From assembly GCA_947568835.1 (NCBI GenBank), contig OX387612.1:7688001-7752000 (forward strand): a stretch of DNA of 64,000 bases, in the 5' to 3' direction. Under the pieces are notes generated by a model that was not told the origin of the DNA, did not search any database, and worked only from the letters and a program-made list of their open reading frames with translations. Within the stretch, counting starts at the first letter, position 1. Each line of letters begins with the position of its first letter. A program made the translations under genes and the position numbers. The DNA is from Protonemura montana. Taxonomy: Eukaryota; Arthropoda; Insecta; Plecoptera; Nemouridae. Below are positions 57,401 through 64,000 of this stretch, in pieces.

Positions 57401-58005
57401 CGATGAACAGAGGTCGGTCGCTTGTCGCTACGACCGAAGCTGACATCGCAGGGGAACGGCGTCGAGGCAGGAGTCACTGCCTGGATTTTCTGGAGAACGG
57501 GGAACAGCAAAATATTACTTTATTATAATTAACGACGCACTGTTTTGACAACGAGCCCTGTGGCACCATGGTAAACGGCGTGAGTGAATGAGTGGATGAT
57601 GATGAGGATGATGATAAACCTTAACTAGCCTAGAATATAGTCGCGGAATCCCAGTGTAAGTGTCGAAATTAAAGATGGCTAGTGACCGTTTTATTTGCTT
57701 TGTCGCTTAGCACTTTCTTGTGCCTGTGCTTGTGCTTGTGCTTGTGCTTGTGCTTGTGCTTGTGCTTATTGCTAAGTCAATTGTAAGTAGATATTTAAAA
57801 GACGTACCTGCAACTTTGCAGGACGGTCCAGAACCTCCCTCATCCTTGAGGAACGTCCCAAAGCTCGATAGATCAGTTCGTTTCCCGCGTAGAACTGTTC
57901 TGGTGTAATGCGCAGAAGCAGTTGAAGAATCTTCTCGTTCTGCGCAGCACAATGCTGGAAGCAGGCAACGGCCAGAACCAGCGTGAGGACCGCCCGGACA
58001 GCCAT
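51301..58005 (-). CDS. PLB1: Gene B: secreted phospholipase B1-like GDSL lipase (7 exons)
   Basis: Joined exons 57808-58005, 57276-57489, 55020-55246, 54063-54222, 52892-53046, 52112-52280 and 51301-51440 give 420 codons plus TAG; phases 0,1,0,1,0,1 all fit and all junctions are GT-AG. The signal peptide covers about residues 1-21 (MAVRAVLTLVLAVACF core). Catalytic blocks: GGMGDSL (Ser111), RGVSWS, FIGGND (Asn222), DCFHFSQK (Asp363, His366). After the His block the usual G-H-A is C-S-A here, a change from gene A; the triad itself is kept. The inferred role is the same as gene A: extracellular or lumenal phospholipid deacylation. The start ATG is at 58005-58003, preceded by ATTGCAGAAG, which could be a 3' splice site, so a 5' non-coding exon is possible. 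Confidence 0.9.
52112..52280 (-). CDS. PLB1: Gene B exon 6: catalytic Asp/His block
   Basis: 169 nt from acceptor CTTCTTAG to donor GTGAGT. It encodes DDFAVVVQPFSKEINFP and ADCFHFSQKCSAI with Asp363 and His366. Phase and length match gene A exon 5; the GHA that normally follows is CSA. Confidence 0.92.
52390..52860. mobile_element. Short element carrying minisatellite B, copy 2 (inverted), gene B intron 5
   Basis: About 7.5 units (CCAGTCGAACACGTGAAAGT...) flanked by GATCACTAGCTGTCAGTGCA on the left and CGAACACGCAGATCACCCTC on the right. Both flanks match the copy at 10.7-11.0 kb in inverse. It occupies most of the intron between gene B exons 5 and 6. Confidence 0.65.
52892..53046 (-). CDS. 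PLB1: Gene B exon 5: CPC linker
   Basis: 155 nt from acceptor CTACACAG to donor GTGAGT, phase 1 to 0. It encodes LEIIMKFTAKPAMCVITH, RVECPC and ends MREWQDMDMGI. The exon's first bases and its acceptor are the source, or first unit, of the 73-bp array lying immediately upstream. Confidence 0.88.
53035..53765. repeat. 73-bp minisatellite carrying copies of the gene B exon 5 splice acceptor, about 10 copies
   Basis: The unit is GATGTAAGATGATGTCAAGG, TCTGTGGTGACAGGAAGATA, TAAACAATGTGTCAGTGGGA, CATTCTCTATAGG. On the minus strand each unit reads CTTCCTGTCACCACAG then ACCTTGACATCATC, nearly the same as the true exon 5 acceptor and first codons (CTACACAG then ACCTTGAGATTATC). The array sits directly upstream of that acceptor in the intron between gene B exons 4 and 5. 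Confidence 0.93.
54063..54222 (-). CDS. PLB1: Gene B exon 4: GxND oxyanion block
   Basis: 160 nt from acceptor CATTTACAG to donor GTAAGA. It encodes LVTMFIGGNDFCFEMCYN (Asn222) and a helix ending LIVNYMPGP. Length and phase are identical to gene A exon 3. Confidence 0.93.
54268..54640. mobile_element. Rearranged copy of the GACGTTTCG-core repeat in gene B intron 4 flank
   Basis: It begins GGTTTTCAGACTCATGTCTA and contains a short internal inverse end (ACATGAGTCTAAAAACCA). After about 130 bp of other sequence, the family spacer and core return in reverse (TTAGGAAACGTCGGGAAATT), ending with AGCATTCAAAACCGAGTTCA. This suggests nested or partial copies. It lies in the intron between gene B exons 3 and 4. 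Confidence 0.6.
54755..54905 (-). mobile_element. tRNA-headed SINE fragment, gene B intron 3
   Basis: In inverse: GAGTCCGGATAGCTCAGTTG, ATAGAGCACCCGACCGGCAA, TTGGGAGGTCCCGAGTTC, then a body with GCTGCAAATTTTTCCAGTC and CTCCCTGATGGAAATGCC. A and B box-like parts are clear. A piece of the same body occurs at about 52000-52050 (TTAGGGAGCTAAAACCAGCA). It is a different family from the tRNA-like repeats at 45 and 62 kb. Confidence 0.75.
55020..55246 (-). CDS. PLB1: Gene B exon 3: TWRQYLTLPNIL region
   Basis: 227 nt from acceptor CATTTCCAG to donor GTGGGT. It encodes GTWRQYLTLPNILKEFNP, then GYSTGDALTWQKAAQFN and ends DFENDWK. Phase and length match gene A exon 2. Confidence 0.92.
55247..56029. 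other. Gene B intron 2 sequence, unassigned
   Basis: AT-rich, no recognised feature. Confidence 0.5.
56030..56385. mobile_element. GCAAACGAG-family MITE, near complete, gene B intron 2
   Basis: GTTAAACTTTCTGCTGAGCA, CACGAGCCGGTAATACGTGG, CCACCCGATGGCGCTTGCGG, ATCGATACATGTTTACAAAT, AACACTCAAAGTGCAAAGGG and right end TTTGGCGGCTATTTTTTGCA. Confidence 0.72.
56938..57210 (+). mobile_element. 5S-headed SINE with internal deletion, gene B intron 2
   Basis: Head GCGATCACCGAAGTTCAGCA and GGTATTGGATGGGTGACCAT, then a jump from CTTGCTTATCAACCTCTA to the tail (CCTCCACCCTTCTAGTCTAG); the central block with GTACCGTCC is deleted. Confidence 0.83.
57276..57489 (-). CDS. PLB1: Gene B exon 2: GDSL nucleophile block
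   Basis: 214 nt from acceptor GTTCTCCAG to donor GTATGG, phase 0 to 1. It encodes DIDVIGGMGDSLTAAYGA (Ser111) and NRGVSWSI. It aligns with gene A exon 1 from RPTSVH onward. Confidence 0.92.
57525..57660 (-). mobile_element. 5S-type SINE tail, gene B intron 1
   Basis: AACGACGCACTGTTTTGACA, GGTAAACGGCGTGAGTGAAT and GATGATAAACCTTAACTAGC: tail only, in inverse. Confidence 0.8.
57714..57770. repeat. (CTTGTG)n hexanucleotide repeat in gene B intron 1
   Basis: About nine units of CTTGTG, 40 bp from the donor of gene B exon 1. On the transcript strand it is CACAAG repeats. Confidence 0.9.
57808..58005 (-). CDS. PLB1: Gene B exon 1: signal peptide
   Basis: 198 nt, 66 codons, donor GTACGT, phase 0. 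A hydrophobic core follows MAVRAV and ends in CAAQ, a good signal-peptidase context. The rest is a helical N-terminal segment (residues about 22-66) that gene A lacks. The first bases of this exon are copied in the 667-bp tandem duplication upstream. Confidence 0.85.
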
Positions 58006-59325
58006 CTTCTGCAATCATAAGTAATTTTACAATAGAGGAACAAAAATGGATTAAAGGCAACGAAACGCTGTGCAATCGGTGTCAAGGTGAAGAATGAGCT
58101 GATCGAGAAACATCAAGGCATACATAGCGCTCTCACTACAAGGATAGCCGGCCACCAGGATCGAACCTGGGACCTCCTGAATGCAAGGCAGACATGGCGC
58201 TCTCACTACAAGGATAGCCGGCCACCAGGATCGCACCTCGGACCTCCCGAATGCAAGACAGACATAGCGCTCTCACTACCAGGATAGCCGGCCACGAGGA
58301 TCGAACTTGGGACCTCCCGAATGCAAGACAGACATGGCGCTCTCACTACCAGGATAGCCGGCCACCAGGATCGAACCTGGGACCTCACGAATGCAAGGCA
58401 GACATGGCGCTCTCACTACCAGGATAGCCGGCCACCAGGATCGAACCTGGGACCTCACGAATGTAAGGCAGGCATGGCGGTTTCACTACCAGGATAGCCA
58501 GCCACCAGGATCGAACCTGGGACCTTCCAAATGTAAGGCAGGCATGGCGGTTTCACTACCAGGATAGCCGGCCACCAGGATCGAACTTGGGACCTCACGA
58601 ATGCAAGGCAGACATGGCGGTTTCACTACCAGGATAGCCGGCCACCAGGATCGAACCTGGGACCTCAGCCATCTTCTGCAATCATAAGTAATTTTACAAT
58701 AGAGGAACAAAAATGGATTAAAGGCAACGAAACGCTGTGCAATCGGTGTCAAGGTGAAGAATGAGCTGATCGAGAAACATCAAGGCATACATAGCGCTCT
58801 CACTACAAGGATAGCCGGCCACCAGGATCGAACCTGGGACCTCCTGAATGCAAGGCAGACATGGCGCTCTCACTACAAGGATAGCCGGCCACCAGGATCG
58901 CACCTCGGACCTCCCGAATGCAAGACAGACATAGCGCTCTCACTACCAGGATAGCCGGCCACGAGGATCGAACTTGGGACCTCCCGAATGCAAGACAGAC
59001 ATGGCGCTCTCACTACCAGGATAGCCGGCCACCAGGATCGAACCTGGGACCTCACGAATGCAAGGCAGACATGGCGCTCTCACTACCAGGATAGCCGGCC
59101 ACCAGGATCGAACCTGGGACCTCACGAATGTAAGGCAGGCATGGCGGTTTCACTACCAGGATAGCCAGCCACCAGGATCGAACCTGGGACCTTCCAAATG
59201 TAAGGCAGGCATGGCGGTTTCACTACCAGGATAGCCGGCCACCAGGATCGAACTTGGGACCTCACGAATGCAAGGCAGACATGGCGGTTTCACTACCAGG
59301 ATAGCCGGCCACCAGGATCGAACTT
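57999..59325. repeat. 667-bp tandem duplication over the gene B start
   Basis: Copy 1 (57999-58665) and copy 2 (58666 to about 59325) match base for base wherever I compared them, with an offset of 667 bp, up to about 59320. The repeated piece starts at the gene B ATG (CAGCCATCTTCTGCAATCAT), includes the immediate 5' region and the tRNA-like array. The distal copy ends in ATGGCTG joined to a tRNA-like unit, so it has lost the coding exon. The near identity means a very recent event or an assembly artefact. Confidence 0.92.
58095..58665. repeat. Tandem array of 70-bp tRNA-like units, first block
   Basis: About eight units with period 70. On the minus strand a unit runs GCCGGCTATCCTTGTAGTGA, GAGCGCCATGTCTGCCTTGC, ATTCAGGAGGTCCCAGGTTC, GATCCTGGTGGCCGGC. 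It starts and ends in GCCGGC, able to form an acceptor-like stem, and has a T-arm-like hairpin (CCAGG TTCGAT CCTGG) and an A-box-like AGTGAGAGCGC. Neighbouring units share the GCCGGC end. The T-loop is one base short, so these are tRNA-derived repeats rather than functional tRNA genes. Confidence 0.8.
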
Positions 59326-59395
59326 GGGACCTCCCGAATAAAAGGCGGTCATAGCGGTTTTTACTACAAAAATAGCCGGTCGCAGTATTTAAAGT
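58762..59395. repeat. Tandem array of 70-bp tRNA-like units, second block
   Basis: An exact copy of the first block made by the 667-bp duplication, continuing past it with more degenerate units (AATAAAAGGCGGTCATAGCG) until about 59395. Confidence 0.8.
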
Positions 59396-59679
59396 TTGCG
59401 GCCAACATTTCGTGTGGTTGCCAATTGGATTGGTTTGATGCATGGAGTGATGATTATATAGGTAACATCAATTGATCCTTGCTCGACTGCGAAAATCACG
59501 ACCACTATCGCATTTGCCAATGACATACCAATGACCTTTGTTGATACCAAATATATTATTTATTTCTGCAATTTAGACAAGCACTTTAATCTAAACTGCA
59601 TATCATTTGAGACAGAAAAAGTAATTGCTTGCCTGGAGAAGGTTGTACCATTGAGTTCATAGGTTTAGTCAGAGGACCA

Positions 59680-59915
59680 GCGTTAGTGTAAAACTTTCTG
59701 CTGAGTAAATGAGCCGGCAACGCGTGTAAACGGGAGGTGCCACTCGATGGCGCTTGCGGCTGTATTTTATTTTAAACCTTTACACATAAATAATCCATCG
59801 CTTTCAAAACGACGGTTACCCCACCTAGTAGCATCCTCCATTTTTGTCGCGGTATAGTAGTCACTTGAGAGCCAATTCACGCGAAGACAGTTTAACATTA
59901 GCTCTGTGGAAGTAA
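59680..59915. mobile_element. GCAAACGAG-family MITE, short form with both ends
   Basis: Left terminus GCGTTAGTGTAAAACTTTCT, right terminus AGACAGTTTAACATTAGCTC (inverse of the left). The body keeps CCACTCGATGGCGCTTGCGG and AACGACGGTTACCCCACCTA, with a central deletion compared with the copy at 35.2 kb. Confidence 0.75.
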
Positions 59916-60639
59916 TGCTAAACTATTTGTCCAAATGAGCTTCGAGATGAAGTCCTTCTACCTTTTATTGCAGTTTCGATTGGTGGCATTTAGATGATAT
60001 CCTAGCTGGTTTATTATTAGTGTGGGACGACTCTATTTAAAAATAAAGACAACAATTGAGATGGTAGTACGGTTTGACTCCGCTGCTGGTCAGAATTAAA
60101 ACAAATAATGATAACCGTTTTATTTTACCCAGAATTGTGTATTTATTTTTTTAAATATATATATGTTTATATAAATATGTGTTTTTGACCACCCGCTATG
60201 AGCCTTTATCGCATGAAAACCTTTGTTTTTTTTTAGATGAAATGAAGATGACTTTTTATAAACTCATTATTTTAGGCTCGCAGAAAAAACAATTTTTTTT
60301 CCACCCAATGGAATGTTTAATTATTTATAATAAAACCAACAAAAAAATATCGCTTTGTTATTGAGTGAGGGACCTTTTTTGAATGTCGTTATTGCAAAAA
60401 TGCCATTTCTCTTCACCTTCCAACGCGCAGGAAAAAAAAGTAAATCGAGCAAGAACTTAATTAGAAAAATGTTCAATGAAAATCAATGTGCCGGTGGTTT
60501 TTTTTTTTTTTTACCTTCCCGTCTTATTTCTGAGAACACCAAGGTCGGGGTCGTGGTCTTGGACATCACCCGCCAATTCGCACGGCATAAACACGCGGAA
60601 ATATTTACTATCTGAAGGTGCAATGTTTAAACAAGCATA

Positions 60640-60915
60640 CTGTTAGTACAACAACTTCACTCGCCTTGCTTGTCAAACTCTCGACAGCATGGATTTGTGG
60701 AGGAATCCTGTTGTTCGAGTTGTACCGTCCTTCGGAAGGGACGTCAAGCCGGTGGTCCCCTTGGTGCTCTTCGACAGGAGTAGGCTACGTTCCGGCACCG
60801 GGTTTCCCCTCCTCCCTTCTAGACTAAATAGGTTCTTCATCATTTACTCATTCACCAACGCAATTAGACTTGTGTCACAAGGTCCGTTGTCAAAATAGTG
60901 CGTCGTTAAACTCAA
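60640..60915 (+). mobile_element. 5S-type SINE, body and tail
   Basis: GTTAGTACAACAACTTCACT, CGACAGCATGGATTTGTGGA, TACCGTCCTTCGGAAGGGAC and tail ATAGTGCGTCGTTAAACTC. The head is missing. Confidence 0.85.
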
Positions 60916-60949
60916 AAGCCAATGTTTCAATTCCATATGCCAGGATGAA

Positions 60950-61145
60950 ACGGTTTGGTATTCTATTCTATGGTATTCTTTAGGTTTCTTTGGTAAGGTA
61001 TGGTCTTTTATGGTATTCGATGGTATTTGATGGTATTCTATGGTGTTATTTAGCATTCTATGGTATTATATGGTATTATATGGCATTGTATCCTTATGTA
61101 TGGTATTCTATGGTATTGTTTGGTATAGTATGGTATTACAGGTAT
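60950..61145. repeat. TATGGTATTC-type microsatellite
   Basis: Imperfect 5-to-10-bp repeats of TATGGTATT(C/A) for about 190 bp, next to a SINE end. Confidence 0.85.
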
Positions 61146-61674
61146 AAGAGGCTTTAAATTTAAACCAAAATGCCCACCCCCTCAAAACCTTAAGGTGCCT
61201 TTAGGCAGCGGGTACTGCTAGTAACTAGTTTAATCACAGATCTAGAATCTGATCATAGAATCTAATCATAGAATCTGCGGTTTAATATTAAGTTTGAAGT
61301 CAACGTTATTAGATGGCCGAAGTATACGATCTACGTAGAGTTCGATGAGTTCTTTAAAACTAAATGTAAATTTAATAATTAAGTGGACCTATAGGTGGGC
61401 ACACGGTCACCCCAAATTTAGGAAGTTTTTTTTTCGTTTCCTAAATCGTACTGATAATTAGGATATTTCGTTTCCTACCAATTTCGATTAGACCCTGAAA
61501 TGTACTGTAATTTCGCATGATAGGTGTATAAGATGTCGCATAAAAAAAACACAGATTTAAGTATATAGTTCTCAACCTGCGTTTACAAAAAAACATTCTA
61601 CAAAAAAGGTCATCTATGTTTTTATGCACCTATCATTCAACGCTACACAGCTTGCAGGGAGTTTGTCTTTTTTA

Positions 61675-61900
61675 TTATTATGAACATTATAACCGTCTCA
61701 AAAATTGATGCCCCGACGCGGACTCGAACCCCGATCTCCACCTGTTGCGGGTGTTGCTCTAACCAATTAAGCTACTTGGACAGATAATTGTTGAGATGAT
61801 TTTAGTGTATTTGATGAGAATGGCAGTTCTCCAAGAAGTATACCCAAGAGGCTGTGAATACTCACAGTCACTCTGATTCTAGTGACGCTATACCACGTCA
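61675..61900 (-). mobile_element. tRNA-derived SINE-like repeat
   Basis: Inverse copy: GACTCGAACCCCGATCTCCA, CCTGTTGCGGGTGTTGCTCT, AACCAATTAAGCTACTTGGA, then ATTTTAGTGTATTTGATGAG and AGAGGCTGTGAATACTCACA, the family flanks. Confidence 0.72.
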
Positions 61901-61959
61901 CAGCCTGTCAAACTCGAGTAACTCTAATTTAATTTTGGATGCGTTTAAATTTGTGAAAT

Positions 61960-62135
61960 CTGATTTAAATTGCAAACGCTTGCAATGCGCGGGGTATTTT
62001 ATTGTTATGAACACTATAACCGTATGAAAAATTGATGTCCAAACGGGGACTCGAACCCCGATCTCCATCTGTTACGGGAAAGGTAGAGATTGGGGTTTGA
62101 GTCCCCGTTTGGGTACCATTTTCTGAGATTCATAT
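61960..62135 (-). mobile_element. Truncated, rearranged tRNA-derived repeat
   Basis: The lead TAAATTGCAAACGCTTGCAA is followed by GACTCGAACCCCGATCTCCA in inverse, then directly by GGTAGAGATTGGGGTTTGAG in the forward sense. Two half tRNA-like parts face each other, forming an imperfect inverted repeat. Confidence 0.68.
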
Positions 62136-62639
62136 ATTCTTTTCGATATATTTTTTTTGTATTTTGCAACATTGTTTTTTTTTGTGACAAGCCAACACAC
62201 AATAGTAACTTATGTGGGATTTTTACAACTTAATTGTTCTTTCCTTTGTATTAACCTTACCAGTGCGACCCGACGTATAATTGTAAAAAATTAAAAAAAT
62301 TAATAAAAAATAAATCATGTTATATCACTGACCATTCTCTTGCCTGCATTTTTAATTGCACTCAAGGTGAGATTGCAATCAAATAGTAATTATTGTGTAA
62401 TCGTTAATTGATGATATACACCTAGACTCGAAAAACAATGTTTTGCAATTTTTTTGTCTGGATAAATCAGCGACTCAGCGAATATCATTTAATAATAATC
62501 AATTATTATTATTAAATGGTATGTCAATGTTAATGATAGTGTCAATGTTCCCTTGAAATAGGCATGCGTTTACATGTTGGCAAGAAAGTTAAGAACAGCA
62601 AAAGTGTCTGCACAAATTGTGTAATATTGTGAACAATTT

Positions 62640-62850
62640 TATTGTTAGCAACACTCATTTGTCCCGATAGGTGGATTATTATGAGTATTCACAGCCTCTT
62701 GCTTCTAATCTTTGGAGAACTGTCATTCTCATCAAATACACTAAAATCGTCTCTAAAAGCCAGTGTCCAAGTAGCTCAATGGTTCAGAGCAACACCCGCG
62801 ATAGGTGGAGATCGGGGTTCGAGTCCCCGTTTGGGCCGAAGGTTATTGGT
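62640..62850 (+). mobile_element. tRNA-derived SINE-like repeat
   Basis: tRNA-like part 62757-62838: GTCCAAGTAGCTCAATGGTT, CACCCGCGATAGGTGGAGAT, CGGGGTTCGAGTCCCCGTTT. The T arm pairs well (CGGGG TTCGAGT CCCCG). Upstream is the family lead-in with CAAATACACTAAAATCGTCT. It could be read as a tRNA gene, but dispersal with common flanks argues for a repeat. Confidence 0.72.
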
Positions 62851-63354
62851 GTTCCTAATAATAAAATATTTTCAGCATTTTAAGCGTTTTCAATTTGAAG
62901 ATTCACGCTTTTATTTTGTAAGGGAGAAGGGGCTAGGTGGTGGTGGAACATTTAAGTTGCAATTTCAAAATTATTTTGAGTCAAACAAAGTAATGAAGTG
63001 GTCAATTAACGTGGGTAATAACGTTCATCACAAGTACTGGTGCATACGATTGCATTTTAATAGTCATTCACTTCGCTCGCTCGGTTAAAATGTCTGTCAA
63101 ATTCAAAACGATGATTTTTAAATTAAGATATCTTTTTTTCAAAAGGGAAATATTAAATTTTACTAAATAAAACTTTGAGCCAGTTCTATTTATTTGGCCC
63201 AATTCTTGCATGGCCATAAAATATTATCCATAAACGGTTCTCGCCATCTATATACACCAGACCAACCTGTACGCCCTGCAATATGAGATCACTGTAATAC
63301 TACAGTGATTAGCGGCTCTAGACACCACCATGAAACCATTAACGCCAGTGACTT

Positions 63355-63768
63355 CAATCGTTGAGTGTAGGTTATAGGTAGAGAAACAACGTCAATGTTA
63401 CAGTCTCTGTGTGAAAGATGGCCGCCAAATGACTACCTTACCGACAAAAATGCAGAGTACCGGGACATCACGTTAAGTGGAGCCACTGTCGTCTGAATTT
63501 TAATTTCGATATTTCTCGTAGGTTAACTCGCTTTTGAGACTTTTCATGCTCAAAAAATCTCCATCAATGTTTACCTCAACGATTGATATACACGTAACGA
63601 TATTAAAAAGCGAGTAACCTACGATAAATATCGAAATTAAATTTCATACGACAGTGGCTCCACTTAACGTGATGTTCCGGTACTCTACATTTTTGTCGGT
63701 AAGGTAGTCATTTGGCGGCCATCTTTCACGTAGATGTTGTTTCTCTACCTAGAACCTACACTCAACTC
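63355..63768. mobile_element. Foldback element, copy 2
   Basis: Same inverted arms as the copy at 33.2-34.1 kb, with only one terminal 47-bp-type unit on each side (TTGAGTGTAGGTTATAGGTA at left, its inverse at right). The loop lies in the opposite direction relative to copy 1. The arms are about 170 bp with few mismatches, so the full element can fold into a hairpin. Confidence 0.82.
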
Positions 63769-64000
63769 TTCAATGTTCCTAAATTAAATTTGACAGTCTC
63801 GCGATAGCACCCACCCTACACCAGCACCTTAATGTTCAATCACCTACCGACACATCTTAAAAACAAAATAACTCAGATTCAGGTGTTTGACCGCGCCCTT
63901 ACAAGCCATCTCCTGTTAATCACACCATACTCAATCAAAAGAATGTTTTGATAGTTAATTAAAAATTAAATCTTAATTATGTTTCTCATTAATGCATAAT

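Noticed and set aside
62757..62838. Functional tRNA gene
   Set aside because: The T arm is good, but the same tRNA-like part with the same flanks occurs at 31.5, 45.1 and 61.7 kb, so it is a tRNA-derived repeat; no anticodon could be assigned safely.
33791..63610. Loop of the foldback element inverted in one copy by arm recombination
   Set aside because: Because the element is palindromic, insertion in the opposite orientation gives the same picture; the data cannot tell the two apart.
1..64000. CRISPR array among the many regular repeats
   Set aside because: The units are directly joined tandem repeats without unique spacers, and the setting is eukaryotic.

Overview
The window looks like genomic DNA from an animal, most likely an invertebrate. 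It is AT-rich, there are no compact operon-like genes, and the only convincing cellular coding sequence is split by GT-AG introns. A SINE with a 5S-rRNA-derived head, tRNA-derived SINE-like repeats, a non-LTR reverse transcriptase, MITEs and more than a dozen minisatellites fill the rest. The species cannot be read from the sequence. The SINE tail motif (TTTAACGACGCACTG) reminds me of repeats in molluscs, but that is a weak memory-based hint.

Two tandem genes, both on the minus strand, encode single-domain secreted phospholipase B1-like GDSL/SGNH lipases. I assembled both from exons with consistent splice phases. Gene A (14794-39648) has six exons and 398 codons. Gene B (51301-58005) has seven exons and 420 codons. 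They share matching intron positions and phases, and almost the same exon lengths (227, 160, 152/155 and 169 nt), so they are paralogues from a tandem duplication. Gene A has one fewer intron at the N-terminus and is stretched over 25 kb by repeat-filled introns. Both have a signal peptide, the GDS serine, the GxND block and a C-terminal DCFHFSQK block with the Asp/His pair. Neither shows a membrane anchor.

Layout: 1-14.7 kb is repeats and unassigned DNA (43-bp, 43-bp, 114-bp and 86-bp minisatellites, 5S SINEs). 14.8-39.6 kb is gene A, with SINEs, MITEs, a foldback element with 47-bp repeats and a SINE-derived 68-bp minisatellite in its introns. 39.7-51.2 kb is the spacer between the genes, with a non-LTR retrotransposon inserted in a 114-bp satellite, a DNA transposon inserted in a 118-bp satellite, and a 67-bp array. 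51.3-58.0 kb is gene B, with a 73-bp array that copies the 3' splice site of exon 5. 58.0-59.4 kb is an exact 667-bp tandem duplication of the gene B start region, carrying an array of 70-bp tRNA-like units. 59.4-64 kb is more MITEs, tRNA-derived repeats and a second foldback element.

The most interesting items are the tRNA-like tandem array and its recent duplication at the gene B promoter, the array of decoy 3' splice sites, the two mobile elements caught inside satellites with recognisable target sites, the internally amplified 5S heads of SINEs, and hammerhead-ribozyme-like motifs in interspersed repeats.
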